DNA from: an uncultured Oscillibacter sp. | GTDB taxonomy: Bacteria > Bacillota > Clostridia > Oscillospirales > Oscillospiraceae | DNA length: 64,000 nt | Assembly (NCBI GenBank): GCA_910576865.1 | Contig: CAJTKE010000010.1 | Location: 22,579 to 86,578 of the forward strand | Reading direction: 5' to 3' | In this document: piece after piece, positions 38,665 through 47,028 of the stretch | How the letters are laid out: every line of letters starts with the position of its first letter | Numbering within the stretch: position 1 is the first letter of the stretch | Made by a program: the position numbers and the translations under genes | Notes under the pieces: generated by a model | Told to the model about the DNA's origin: nothing | Database searches by the model: none | What the model saw: only the letters and a program-made list of their open reading frames with translations

Positions 38665-39504
38665 ATGAAATTCTGGAAGATGAACGGGGCCGGAAACGAC
38701 TTTATCATCCTGAACAACCTGGAGGAGCGCCTGCCCCTGGAGGCCCTGCCCCGGATCGCCCGGACGCTGTGCGAGCGGCGGCTGTCCGTGGGGGCCGACG
38801 GGCTGATGGTGGTGGAGGCGGCGGACCAGGGCGGCGATTTCAAGATGCTGTTCTTCAACTCCGACGGAAGCGTTGGGGAGATGTGCGGCAACGGCGCCCG
38901 GTGCATCTGCCGCTACGGCTTTGAGAACGGTCTGGCCGGGGAGGCCCAGGCGGTGGAGACCACCGCGGGCATGGTCTTCGGCCGGCGGATCGACGGCCGG
39001 CTCTACCGGGTCCAGCTCAACGACCCCACCACCATCCGGCTGGACTGCCCGGTGGACGTGGACGGCGTGCGGTATGCCTGCTCCTACGTGGAGCTGGGGG
39101 ACCCGGGCCTGCCCCACGCGGTGGTCCCGTACCACAACCTCCGGGGCGCCGACGAGGGGGAGCTCCGGGAGCTGGGCCGGAGAATCCGCTGGAACCCCGC
39201 CTTCCCCAAGGGGGCCAACGTGAACTTCTACGAGCTCACCGGGGAGGACCGATTCTTCGTGCGGACCTTCGAGCGGGGGGTGGAGGACTTCACCTACGCC
39301 TGCGGCACGGGCACCGGGTCCGTGACGGCGGTGCTGACCCTCCAGGGGAAGGTCAGCGGCCATCAGGTCCGGGGGGACATGACCGGCGGGACGCTGTACG
39401 CGGACGCGGAGCGGGTCCACAGCCAGATCACGGAGCTGTTCCTCACCGGGCCCACCAACATCGTCTGCAAGGGCGAGGTGTTTGACGAGGATTTGACTTA
39501 TTGA
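38665..39504 (+). CDS. dapF: Diaminopimelate epimerase
   Basis: This 279-residue enzyme interconverts LL- and meso-diaminopimelate, the last step before lysine and a cell-wall precursor. Both catalytic cysteines are present: EMCGNGARCICRYG (about residue 75) and YACGTGTGSVTAVL (about residue 213). The N-terminus WKMNGAGNDFIILNN is diagnostic. AGGAGGA lies before ATG 38665 and a TATAAT box lies at 38633-38638. It is followed after 31 bases by a dicarboxylate symporter gene. Confidence 0.97.
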   Translation: MKFWKMNGAGNDFIILNNLEERLPLEALPRIARTLCERRLSVGADGLMVVEAADQGGDFKMLFFNSDGSVGEMCGNGARCICRYGFENGLAGEAQAVETTAGMVFGRRIDGRLYRVQLNDPTTIRLDCPVDVDGVRYACSYVELGDPGLPHAVVPYHNLRGADEGELRELGRRIRWNPAFPKGANVNFYELTGEDRFFVRTFERGVEDFTYACGTGTGSVTAVLTLQGKVSGHQVRGDMTGGTLYADAERVHSQITELFLTGPTNIVCKGEVFDEDLTY

Positions 39505-39535
39505 AACGTGTGTGAATCAATCGGGAGGGAACATT

Positions 39536-40810
39536 ATGGAAAAGAAATCCATCGCGAAAAACTACGTCTTCCTGGCCATCATGCTGGGGGCCATGATCCT
39601 GGGCGCCATCCTGGGCTGGGTCTGGCCCGCCGAGGCGGACGGCAGCGGCGGCGTCGTCTCCGGCACCGGCGCCACCGTCCTCAAGCCCCTGGGCACCGTG
39701 TTCATCAACATGATGTTCTGCGTCGTCGTCCCCATGGTCTTCGCCTCCATCTCCAGCGCCGTGGCCAACATGGAGAGCCGGAAGCGGGCGGGGAAGATCA
39801 TGGGCGTGACGGTCGGGACCTTCGTGGTCACCGGGGCCATCGCCGCGGTCATCATGTACCTGCTGATGATCGTCTTCCCGCCGGTGCCCGCCGCCTGGAC
39901 GAATCTGGCCGCCGAGGAGATGGGCGAGTACGCCACCCTGCCGGAGCTGATCGTCAACTTCTTCACCGCCAGCGATTTCAGCGGCCTGCTGACCCGCCAG
40001 GCCATGCTGCCCCTGATCGTGTTCTCCCTGCTCTTCGGCTTCGCCGTGAACCTCAACGGCGGCAGGGAGACCCCCGTGGGGAAATTCCTGGATGATCTGG
40101 CCAACGTCATGCTGAAATTCGTGAAGATCATCACGTATTACGCCCCCATCGCCTTCTTCGGTTTCTTCGCCGACCTGGTGGCCACCTACGGGCCCCAGAT
40201 CACGGAGAACTATGTCCGGGCCCTGGCGGTGTACTATCCCCTGTGCTTTGTCTACATCTTCACCGCCTGGCCCCTCTTCGCCCGGTTCGGCGGCGGCAAG
40301 GGGGCCGTGGGCGTCATGTTCCGGCACATCACCAAGCCTGCCGTGGTGTCCCTGGGCACCTGCTCCTCTGTCGCGACGATCCCGACGAACATGGAGGAGG
40401 CCGCCGACACCGGCATCCGGAAGGACGTGGCGGACATGGTGCTGCCCCTGGGGGCCACCATGCACATGGACGGGTCCTGCTTCTCCTGCGTGCTGAAAAT
40501 CGCCTTTGTCCTGGGAGTCTTCGGGCAGAAGCTGGACTTCGGCATGCTGGTTCCCGTGATTCTGGTGGCGGTGCTCAGCTCCGTGGGCATGAGCGGCGTC
40601 CCCGGCGGCGGGTACATCGGCGAGTACATCATCTGCTCCATCTTCTTCCCCGCTCAGATGGAAATCGCCTATCCCATCCTGGTGGTCATCGGCAATCTGG
40701 TGGACCCCCCGGCCACCATGATCAACGCCGCCGGCGACTACGTGGTGTGCTACATCGTCTCCCGCTTCGTGGACGGGAAGGACTGGCTCCAGAAGCAGCT
40801 GAAAAAGTGA
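39536..40810 (+). CDS. Dicarboxylate/amino acid:cation symporter (DAACS family)
   Basis: This 424-residue transporter has about eight membrane helices and two re-entrant loops. The family signatures are GTCSSVATIPTNMEEA (the serine-rich HP1 loop) and MDGSCFSCVLKIAFVLG, GMSGVPGGGYIGEYIICS and NLVDPPATMINAAGDYVVCY in the C-terminal half. These proteins import glutamate, aspartate, serine or C4-dicarboxylates with Na+ or H+; the exact substrate is not fixed. ATG 39536 (GGGAGGG site) is used rather than 39512. Confidence 0.92.
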   Translation: MEKKSIAKNYVFLAIMLGAMILGAILGWVWPAEADGSGGVVSGTGATVLKPLGTVFINMMFCVVVPMVFASISSAVANMESRKRAGKIMGVTVGTFVVTGAIAAVIMYLLMIVFPPVPAAWTNLAAEEMGEYATLPELIVNFFTASDFSGLLTRQAMLPLIVFSLLFGFAVNLNGGRETPVGKFLDDLANVMLKFVKIITYYAPIAFFGFFADLVATYGPQITENYVRALAVYYPLCFVYIFTAWPLFARFGGGKGAVGVMFRHITKPAVVSLGTCSSVATIPTNMEEAADTGIRKDVADMVLPLGATMHMDGSCFSCVLKIAFVLGVFGQKLDFGMLVPVILVAVLSSVGMSGVPGGGYIGEYIICSIFFPAQMEIAYPILVVIGNLVDPPATMINAAGDYVVCYIVSRFVDGKDWLQKQLKK

Positions 40811-40886
40811 GCCGGAACCGGTTTTGAAACGGCCCTCGGGGCTTCATCCGGCCCGCTCTTCCACAGAGGGCTGTTTCAAAAAACAA

Positions 40887-40925
40887 AGCGCTCCCGCCGG
40901 ATGCCCGGCGGGGGCGCTGCTGTCT
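40887..40925 (-). terminator. Terminator of the 40931 gene
   Basis: AGCGCTCCCGCCGG (40887-40900) pairs with CCGGCGGGGGCGCT (40905-40918). On the minus strand it is followed by TTTGTTTTTT, a strong U-run. Confidence 0.85.
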
Positions 40926-40930
40926 GTGGT

Positions 40931-41899
40931 TCATGAAGCGGAAGCCCCGCCGTTCTCCGGGGCCTCCGAGGGCTCCGGGGCCCGGCCCGCCGGGTCCTGC
41001 CGTTCACCCTTGATGATTTCGTCCACCAGACTGTCGATGACGCTCCGGACATACTGGCTGCAGCCGTCCGCCAGCTTCTGGTCCCAGTCGTCCCCGGTTT
41101 CATCCAGACGCCGCTTGAGGGCGCCCCAGTCCGTGCCGCCGCCGGTGTGGACCGGCTTGCCGGTGGCCATGGCATAGACCATGTCCTCCTGGGTGGCGTT
41201 GCCCGTCTCCAGGATGGGAGGGTCCTTGAGCGCTTTGGCCTTCGTGGCAAATTGGACCAGCCTGGCCCGCATGAAGGTCAGGGTTTCCTGAATCTTCTCC
41301 TGGTCCCCCAGACCGCAGCGCTTCAGCTCCTGGAGGGTGCAGGCCTGGGCGGCATGGTTTCCGCCCGGATACCGCCTGGCGACAGCCTGGGCGGCCTCCC
41401 CGTCCGTCATGCCGGGGTAATACGCCTCCCGGTGGAGGCGGGAGAGATCCCGGAGGCCCTGACTGTTCCACTGCCGCTCCCGTTCCCGCTGAATGAAAGT
41501 GGCCGTGCCCGTAACGGGCCGGGCCATGTTGCCGGTTCCGAAATAGTGGGCGCTGTCCCGGCCGATCAGCCCGCTCTCATAGGCTCCCAGATCGGGAAAC
41601 GCCGCCTCAAAGCGGTCGTTCATCAGCTTGTATTTCTCCACGTCCGTCATGCCGCTGTAGTCCGTGGCGTCATGGAGGGTGGCCAGGGCGGAGAGCTTTT
41701 GCCTGTCCGTCATCTTGGAGAAGTTGGGCAGGTCCGGCGTCCGCGCCGCCTGCTCCGCCCGCTCCTCTCTGGTCAGCACGGACTGGAACGTGTCCGTCCG
41801 GGCGGGGGCGGCGGTCTTCTTCGCTTCCGCCGGGGCGGTCCGCTGGAGGGAGGTCACGGTCTGTCTCCGGAGTCCTTGGATACCTTCCATGGGTTCCAT
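40931..41899 (-). CDS. Hypothetical protein with repeated YxGMTDxE modules
   Basis: This 322-residue soluble protein has no signal peptide or membrane helix. After a basic, Ala/Pro-rich head it shows three copies of a short module: FSKMTDRQKLSALATLHD, YSGMTDVEKYKLMNDRFE and YYPGMTDGEAAQAVARRYPG. The C-terminal half is helical (KIQETLTFMRARLVQFATKA, GCSQYVRSVIDSLVDEIIKG). The modular N-terminus recurs in uncharacterised Oscillospiraceae proteins, as far as I recall; no function is known. It is monocistronic, with a strong terminator. Confidence 0.65.
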   Translation of the reverse strand: MEPMEGIQGLRRQTVTSLQRTAPAEAKKTAAPARTDTFQSVLTREERAEQAARTPDLPNFSKMTDRQKLSALATLHDATDYSGMTDVEKYKLMNDRFEAAFPDLGAYESGLIGRDSAHYFGTGNMARPVTGTATFIQRERERQWNSQGLRDLSRLHREAYYPGMTDGEAAQAVARRYPGGNHAAQACTLQELKRCGLGDQEKIQETLTFMRARLVQFATKAKALKDPPILETGNATQEDMVYAMATGKPVHTGGGTDWGALKRRLDETGDDWDQKLADGCSQYVRSVIDSLVDEIIKGERQDPAGRAPEPSEAPENGGASAS

Positions 41900-41933
41900 C
41901 TTCTTTCATCAAATATTGATTCGCGGGGAAAGG

Positions 41934-41963
41934 AGCGGGCCGGGACAGAGCCCGGCCCCTACA
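41934..41963. repeat. REPIN/MITE-like half unit
   Basis: Only the right arm is present: AGCGGGCCGGGACAGAGCCC, GGCCCCTACA. It lies between two minus-strand genes (41900-41991). Confidence 0.7.
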
Positions 41964-41991
41964 TATTCTATCGGCCCGTTTCCTGATTTCT

Positions 41992-42918
41992 TTAGGGGGG
42001 TTCTTCCATCCGGAGGTGAAGTGCCCCGTCCTCCAGGACGTAGGGGCCCAGAATGTTCCCGTCCTCTCCCAGGAGAGGATTCCCCTCCCGGTCCGCCGGG
42101 ACGTAACCCTTTTCCGGGACCATGACCGCGCCCAGCGGGGCCTCGGGGCCCGCCGTCAGAAAATAGCGCCAGTACCGCCCCGACTCGTCCCGGTCGTAGA
42201 AGGACCAGCCGGTGTCACCGTGGTTGTAGAACTCCCAGGCCTCCCCCTGGCCGTCGCCGTCCAGGTCCGTCACCTCGGCTTCCTGGCTGCTGCCCACGTC
42301 CAGGACCAGCTCCGCGCCCGCCGGTGTGGCGGCGAAGTACCAGCTTGTCACCGCCGCCGCGCCGATGCCCAGGGAAATCTGCCAGCCCTCCCGGCCCAGG
42401 ATGTCCGGCACCCGCTCCGCCACGTCCAGGCCGTGCCCGACGTAGTGGTTATAGCCCTCCAGCAGTCCCAGGACCCGCCAGTCCATCTCCGGCGTCCGGG
42501 TGAGGGCATACACGTCGTAAAAGACGACGGGAGGGTCGTACTGCACCTCCGCGGTGACCCGGCGAATCTCCAGCTCCGCGCCGGAGTCCAGTCTGTCGCT
42601 GTATACCACGTCCTCCGAGGCCAGGGCCGCTTCCGGGGCACCGGTGGGCAGACCGGGCGGGTCCAGCTCCTGTGCCTCCAAAGGGATCACCAGGGGAAGC
42701 CCGTCCGGCGAAAGCGCTTCTTCCGGGGGTTCTTCCTCCGGAGCTTCCGTCTGAGACGCGGCGGGGAGGGATTTCTCCGCCCGGGGCGGGTCCTCCGGCT
42801 CCGGGGCGGCATTCTCCGGGGAACAGCCGGAAAGCAGCGCCAGCGCCGCCAGGGCGCAAAGAACCAGGCCCGCCCGAAAGCGGGCCCGGCTCCGGGGCCT
42901 CTGGGGTTCAGGGGTCAT
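41992..42918 (-). CDS. Lipoprotein with VCBS-like repeat
   Basis: This 308-residue protein has a basic N-terminus, a hydrophobic stretch and lipobox LLSGC (Cys about 32), so it should be lipid-anchored outside the membrane. A low-complexity Pro/Glu linker follows (PEPEDPPRAEKS, TEAPEEEPPEEAL). The globular part has VTDLDGDGQGEAWEFYNHGD, an acidic D-x-D-G-D-G calcium-binding loop typical of integrin/VCBS-like blades. Function is unknown. Its start overlaps the end of the aldo-keto reductase gene by 11 bases, suggesting co-expression. Similar in plan to the lipoprotein at 45401. Confidence 0.75.
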   Translation of the reverse strand: MTPEPQRPRSRARFRAGLVLCALAALALLSGCSPENAAPEPEDPPRAEKSLPAASQTEAPEEEPPEEALSPDGLPLVIPLEAQELDPPGLPTGAPEAALASEDVVYSDRLDSGAELEIRRVTAEVQYDPPVVFYDVYALTRTPEMDWRVLGLLEGYNHYVGHGLDVAERVPDILGREGWQISLGIGAAAVTSWYFAATPAGAELVLDVGSSQEAEVTDLDGDGQGEAWEFYNHGDTGWSFYDRDESGRYWRYFLTAGPEAPLGAVMVPEKGYVPADREGNPLLGEDGNILGPYVLEDGALHLRMEEPP

Positions 42919-43936
42919 TGTGGTGCGCCGCGTAGAAGGCGTCGTAATCCTTCAGCATCTCAATCAGCAGGTTGGGGGTGTCCAGTCCGTAGGGGCAGCG
43001 GCTCTTGCAGGCGTCGCAGTGGACGCAGTTCTCGATCTGGTGCATCTTCTCGTGCCACGCGTCCGTCATGTACTGCTGGTAGGGCGACCGGCGGAGCAGG
43101 GCGGACATCCGGGCCGCCTGGGGAATGTCAATCCCGGCGGCGCAGGGGAGGCAGTAGCCGCAGGAGCGGCAGAAGCTCCCCGCCAGGTCCTTCCGGTCCG
43201 CCTCGATGACGGCCCGGAGCGCCGGCGTCATATGGGGGTCCCGCTCCGTCAGCTCCAGCCACTGGTCCAGCTCCCACTCGTGCTGAATGCCCCAGATGGG
43301 CACCACGTTGGGGTACTCCCGCATGAAGGCGTAGCAGGCCTCGGCGTTGTTCAGCAGCCCGCCGGACAGGCCCTTCATGGCGATGTAGCCCATGTCCGCT
43401 TTGGCGCAGTCCTCCACCAGCCCCAGCTCCTTCTCCGTGGTCAGGTAGCAGAAGGGGAACTGGAGGGTCTCGAAGTTCCCGGACTGGATGGCCTCCCGGG
43501 CAACAAACAGCCGGTGGTTCGTGATGCCGATGTGGCGGATGTAACCCTTTTCCTTCATCTCCAGGGCGGCGGCGAAGGCGCCGTCCGGGTCGTTGATGTC
43601 CGGCAGGGCGGGGGGATTGTGGAACTGGAAGAGGTCGATGTAGTCCGTCCGCAGGGAGCGGAGGCTCTGCTCGATGTGGGCCATGGCCGTCTTTTTGTCC
43701 CGCCCGGCGCTCTTGGTGGAGATGACCACGTTCTGCCGGATTCCCTCCAGGGCCTCGCCCAGCTTCTCCTCGCTGTCCGTGTACATGTTGGCCGTGTCGA
43801 AGTAGTTGATTCCGCCGTCCACGGCCCGGCGGACCAGCTTCACGGCGTCCGCCTTGGGAATGCGCTGGATGGGCAGGGCGCCGAAGGCCGTCTTCGTCAC
43901 CATCAGCTCCGTGCGGCCCAGTCTGACTTTTTCCAT
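42908..43936 (-). CDS. Aldo/keto reductase with C-terminal 4Fe-4S domain
   Basis: This 342-residue protein has an N-terminal aldo-keto reductase barrel: LVRRAVDGGINYFDTANMYT with the catalytic Asp and Tyr, NVVISTKSAG with the Lys and IDLFQFHNPP with the His. The last 90 residues carry two Cys clusters, CRSCGYCLPCAAGIDIPQ and CVHCDACKSRCPYGLDTP, typical of 4Fe-4S ferredoxin-like extension. This fused class is widespread in anaerobes and its physiological substrate is unknown. GAGGAAA precedes ATG 43936. Confidence 0.93.
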   Translation of the reverse strand: MEKVRLGRTELMVTKTAFGALPIQRIPKADAVKLVRRAVDGGINYFDTANMYTDSEEKLGEALEGIRQNVVISTKSAGRDKKTAMAHIEQSLRSLRTDYIDLFQFHNPPALPDINDPDGAFAAALEMKEKGYIRHIGITNHRLFVAREAIQSGNFETLQFPFCYLTTEKELGLVEDCAKADMGYIAMKGLSGGLLNNAEACYAFMREYPNVVPIWGIQHEWELDQWLELTERDPHMTPALRAVIEADRKDLAGSFCRSCGYCLPCAAGIDIPQAARMSALLRRSPYQQYMTDAWHEKMHQIENCVHCDACKSRCPYGLDTPNLLIEMLKDYDAFYAAHHNDP

Positions 43937-44108
43937 GAGGAAATCCTCCTGATATGTATGTCCGTTGCCGTCGCTTCGGCTTGGTCCATCGCCGGACCAT
44001 CAGAGCGCGATAAAGTTCTTTTGCTTACTTTCCCCCTTCGGGGACGTACTCCACTAAGATTTTGCTTCGCACAATCAAGTGTCGTTACAGTCTTTCAAGA
44101 AAAGCAAG

Positions 44109-45119
44109 TCAGAAATCCGGGCCGCAGCTGTTGGTCAGGGCCTCCAGAATCTGGTAGCGGTCCATCTGGAAGTTCTTCTTCATGGCCAGGGCCTCCTCCA
44201 TGTCCATGTCCGCCAGGCGTCCGTCCAGAATGCCGATGATGGAGTTCCCCTCACCCTCGGCCAGGACCTTCACCGCCTCGTAGCCCATGCGGCTGGCGGT
44301 CTCCCGGTCCCGGGCGGAGGGGGAGCCGCCCCGCTGGATGTGGCCCAGGACGGTGACCCGGGGGTCGATGCCCAGCTCGTCGTGGATGCGCTGGCTGATC
44401 TCGATGGCGCTGCCCGCGCCCTCGGCCACGACGACCATGTAGTGTGTGGTCCCCGCCAGACGGGCCCGGCGGATCTTCTCCACAATGTCCTTTTCAAAGT
44501 CCGGTTCCCGCTCGGGGATCAGCACGGCGGTGGCGCCCACGGAGATGCCCACGTACAGCGCCAGATACCCCGCGTGCCGGCCCATGACCTCCACCACGGA
44601 GCAGCGCTCGTGGGACTGCATGGTGTCCCGGAGCTTGTCGATGCACTCGATGGCCGTGTTGCAGGCGGAGTCGAAGCCGATGGTGTAGTGGGAGCAGCCG
44701 ATGTCGTTGTCGATGGTGGCGGGGATGCCCACCACCCGGAGGCTCATGTTGTCCTTGGCGGCCTGCCGGGAGATGGCCAGGGCCCCCCGGAAGGTGCCGT
44801 CGCCGCCGATGGCCACGATGCCGTCCAGGCCCAGCAGGCGGCAGGTGGCCAGGGCCTTGGCCCGGCCCGCCTCCTCCATGAACTCCAGGCTGCGGGCGGT
44901 GTAGAGCATGGTGCCGCCCTTGTTGATGATGTGGCTGACGCTGGAGGAGGTCAGCGGGACGAAATCGCTGGTGATCAGGCCGTTCCAGCCCCGGCGAATG
45001 CCGATGCAGCTGATGCCCCGGGCGATGGACGCCCGGACCACCGCCCGAACCGCCGCGTTCATGCCCGGCGCGTCGCCGCCGCTGGTGAGGACGCCGATCC
45101 TTCTTACCTTCTTTTCCAT
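44109..45119 (-). CDS. pfkA: ATP-dependent 6-phosphofructokinase
   Basis: This 336-residue enzyme phosphorylates fructose-6-phosphate in glycolysis. ATG 45119 is chosen because CAGGAGGG precedes it and the family starts RRIGVLTSGGDAPGMNAAVR. Further motifs are GIVAIGGDGTFRGALAISRQ (nucleotide site; Gly after GGDGT is replaced by Phe-Arg-Gly context), STIGFDSACNTAIECIDKL-like region with TIDNDIGCSHYTIGFDSA, VVEVMGRHAGYLALY and VLGHIQRGGSPSARDRETAS. The layout fits group I PFKs; a choice between ATP and pyrophosphate is not absolutely fixed by sequence. Confidence 0.93.
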   Translation of the reverse strand: MEKKVRRIGVLTSGGDAPGMNAAVRAVVRASIARGISCIGIRRGWNGLITSDFVPLTSSSVSHIINKGGTMLYTARSLEFMEEAGRAKALATCRLLGLDGIVAIGGDGTFRGALAISRQAAKDNMSLRVVGIPATIDNDIGCSHYTIGFDSACNTAIECIDKLRDTMQSHERCSVVEVMGRHAGYLALYVGISVGATAVLIPEREPDFEKDIVEKIRRARLAGTTHYMVVVAEGAGSAIEISQRIHDELGIDPRVTVLGHIQRGGSPSARDRETASRMGYEAVKVLAEGEGNSIIGILDGRLADMDMEEALAMKKNFQMDRYQILEALTNSCGPDF

Positions 45120-45230
45120 CAGAAAACCCTCCTGTCGAATTTCACCGGCCCAAGCCGATTTTTTCCTGTATATCATGATACCGCCCGAGGGGCGGGATGT
45201 CAAGCTGGGTTTGATTTCCAGGCGGGGGAC

Positions 45231-45312
45231 ACGTAGGGGCGGCAATCTGCCGCCCGTCTTTTGGAAGAAGCGGAGCCCTTGGGGAGACGGGCGGCTGATA
45301 GCCGCCCCTACA
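45231..45312. repeat. REPIN/MITE-like intergenic repeat, variant copy (82 bp)
   Basis: It begins GTAGGGGCGGCAATCTGCCG and ends GATAGCCGCCCCTACA. The ends are inverted copies, but the arms carry GGCGGCAATCTGCCGCC rather than the GGGACAGAGCCC version. It lies in the 281-base gap 45120-45400. Confidence 0.75.
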
Positions 45313-45400
45313 CAAATCTGTCACCCTTTTGTTACCCCTTTCCGCCGGGGGAGCTGGTATACTGGCCTTGTAAAACCCATCGGAAGGAGGGACGTTTCAT

Positions 45401-46315
45401 ATGCGCCGAGTGCTGATGTTCCTGCTGGCCCTGCTGGCCCTGCTGGCCTTGTCCGCCTGCGCCGCCCCGGCGGAGGTGGCGGAGGAGGCCCCGCCGGCCC
45501 CGGCGGACCCTGCCCCTGTGGAGCCCGCCCCGGGGGGCTCCGTTCCGAACAGGACGGCCCCGGAGGACGACCGCTCCCTGACCCTGGAGGCCCCTCTGGC
45601 GGACGGGCGGACCCTCCTGCTGGAGGCCGTGGGAAAACAGGTGGACGAGTACAGCTTCGGCGTCCGGGAGGTCCGGGTGTACGACGGGGAGGAGCTCATC
45701 CAAACGGTCCAGGCCCGGGAGGGCATCGAGCATTTCTGGGGAGACAGCGACGGCGGGGTCGTCAGCGAGTATACCTCCTGCTGGTCCCGGGAGGAGAGCA
45801 TGGAGGTCCTGGACCTGAACTTCGACGGGAACACGGACTTCGGCCTCTTCGGCTGGCCCGCCAACAACACCATTCCCTATTACTATTGGATGTGGGACCC
45901 GGAGGCGGGGCGGTACCAATACGCTTTCACCCTGCAAGGCGTCTCCGCCGATTCGGACAGGCGGGAATTGGAATCGACCTTCCGCCTGTCGGCGGTGGAG
46001 TATGAAACGGACTATTACGCGCCGGATGAAACCGGGGCCCTGTATCTGGCGCGGACGGAGGTTTCCAACTGGGAGGTCAGCGGCCTGGACGACCGGGCCG
46101 CCCGTGAGACCTGGGTCCCCGCTCCGGACCAGCGGCTCAGACCGGGCGCGCCGGACTGGAGCTATCACGACCTGACCCTGGTCCGCCGGGAGCTGCCCGT
46201 CCGGGAGTTTCATGACGGCGGCACGATTTCCAACTACACGGAAATCTGGGAGCTCATGGACGGCGAACTGCAAATGACCAGCCGGGAGGAGTTTTTCTAT
46301 GAAGACCACCAATGA
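45401..46315 (+). CDS. Lipoprotein of unknown function
   Basis: This 304-residue protein has a clear lipoprotein signal: FLLALLALLALSAC with the lipobox Cys at residue 20, then a Pro/Ala/Glu-rich linker. The mature part includes MEVLDLNFDGNTDFGLFGWP, an acidic repeat like those of VCBS proteins, and aromatic-rich strands (YYYWMWDPEAGRYQYAF). It resembles the lipoprotein at 41992 in design. The end overlaps the ModE-like gene by 17 bases. AAGGAGG precedes ATG 45401. Confidence 0.75.
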   Translation: MRRVLMFLLALLALLALSACAAPAEVAEEAPPAPADPAPVEPAPGGSVPNRTAPEDDRSLTLEAPLADGRTLLLEAVGKQVDEYSFGVREVRVYDGEELIQTVQAREGIEHFWGDSDGGVVSEYTSCWSREESMEVLDLNFDGNTDFGLFGWPANNTIPYYYWMWDPEAGRYQYAFTLQGVSADSDRRELESTFRLSAVEYETDYYAPDETGALYLARTEVSNWEVSGLDDRAARETWVPAPDQRLRPGAPDWSYHDLTLVRRELPVREFHDGGTISNYTEIWELMDGELQMTSREEFFYEDHQ

Positions 46316-46655
46316 CCTGCGCCTCACCGTCACCCTGCGCCTTTTGGACGGGGAGGGCCAGCGGCGCTTCGGCCCCGGGGTGGCGGCGCTTTTGGAGGAG
46401 GTCCGAGAGCGGCGCTCCCTCCGGGCGGCGGCGGGGGCCATGGGCATGGCCTATTCCAAGGCGTGGCGCATCGTCCGCTCCGCCGAGGAGGCCCTGGGGT
46501 GCAAGCTGCTGGACTCCACCATCGGGGGCCGGAACGGCGGCGGCGCGGCCCTGACGCCGGAGGCGGAGGCGCTGCTGGCGGACTGGCGGGCCCTCCGGGA
46601 CGAGGTGGACGCCTTCGCCCGGCAGCGGTTCGGGGAGCGCTTCGGGGACCTTTGA
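46299..46655 (+). CDS. ModE-like winged-helix regulator (no molybdate domain)
   Basis: This 118-residue protein is only the N-terminal winged helix-turn-helix seen in ModE and LysR-type regulators: VTLRLLDGEGQRRFGPGVAA, SLRAAAGAMGMAYSKAWRIV, EEALGCKLLDSTIGGRNGGG. The molybdate-binding TOBE domains of true ModE are absent. Such truncated proteins are common in Clostridia near metal- or molybdenum-related genes. It overlaps the upstream lipoprotein gene and precedes the cysteine-rich gene by 52 bases, so that protein is a possible target or partner. Confidence 0.85.
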   Translation: MKTTNDLRLTVTLRLLDGEGQRRFGPGVAALLEEVRERRSLRAAAGAMGMAYSKAWRIVRSAEEALGCKLLDSTIGGRNGGGAALTPEAEALLADWRALRDEVDAFARQRFGERFGDL

Positions 46656-46707
46656 CCGCCTTTCCGCATAGGATGGAGTACATCCTGTGAAAAAAGGAGG
46701 TCCCGTT

Positions 46708-46986
46708 ATGGAACCTGTTTGCAATGAGTGCGCCCAGGCCGCGGAGTGCCGGGAGCCGGTTGTCATGAAGGCCCGTATCCTGCGGGTGAACTGCTGTGAC
46801 CTGCTGGTGTGCGACCTGTGCGGATGCCAGGAGGTCCTGGTCCATACCGACAACGCCTGCTGCTTCTGCCCGGGAGAGTGCGTCTGTGTGGAGTACGACG
46901 GCGCGATGACCATGAGTCTCCCGCCCCAGATCAGCGCGGACTGCGTGAAGCGCATCCCGTGCCCCTGCGGCGGCTGCGTCTGCTGA
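46708..46986 (+). CDS. Cysteine-rich protein (18 Cys in 92 residues)
   Basis: ATG 46708 has GGAGGT six bases upstream; the frame extends to 46687. Cysteines are at positions 5, 8, 14, 29, 30, 35, 38, 40, 51, 52, 54, 58, 60, 79, 85, 87, 90 and 92, in motifs such as CNECAQAAEC, CDLCGC, CCFCPGECVC and CPCGGCVC. There is no signal peptide. This density suggests binding of several metal ions or iron-sulfur clusters, or a metallothionein-like role; a ribosomal peptide precursor is less likely because no maturation gene is near. It follows the ModE-like gene. Confidence 0.75.
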   Translation: MEPVCNECAQAAECREPVVMKARILRVNCCDLLVCDLCGCQEVLVHTDNACCFCPGECVCVEYDGAMTMSLPPQISADCVKRIPCPCGGCVC

Positions 46987-46994
46987 ATATCGAG

Positions 46995-47024
46995 AAGCGC
47001 CGGAGGCCTGGGCCTCCGGCGCTT
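46995..47024. terminator. Bidirectional terminator between Cys-rich gene and pcrA
   Basis: AAGCGCCGGAGGC (46995-47007) is perfectly inverted at 47012-47024 around a 4-base loop. Confidence 0.85.
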
Positions 47025-47028
47025 TCGC

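Noticed and set aside
38583..38924. A 113-codon plus frame at the dapF start
   Set aside because: Wrong frame of dapF beyond 38665; the dapF frame has the full enzyme.
43937..44108. A regulatory RNA between the aldo-keto reductase and pfkA genes
   Set aside because: Only short, weak hairpins were found; no conserved riboswitch motif.
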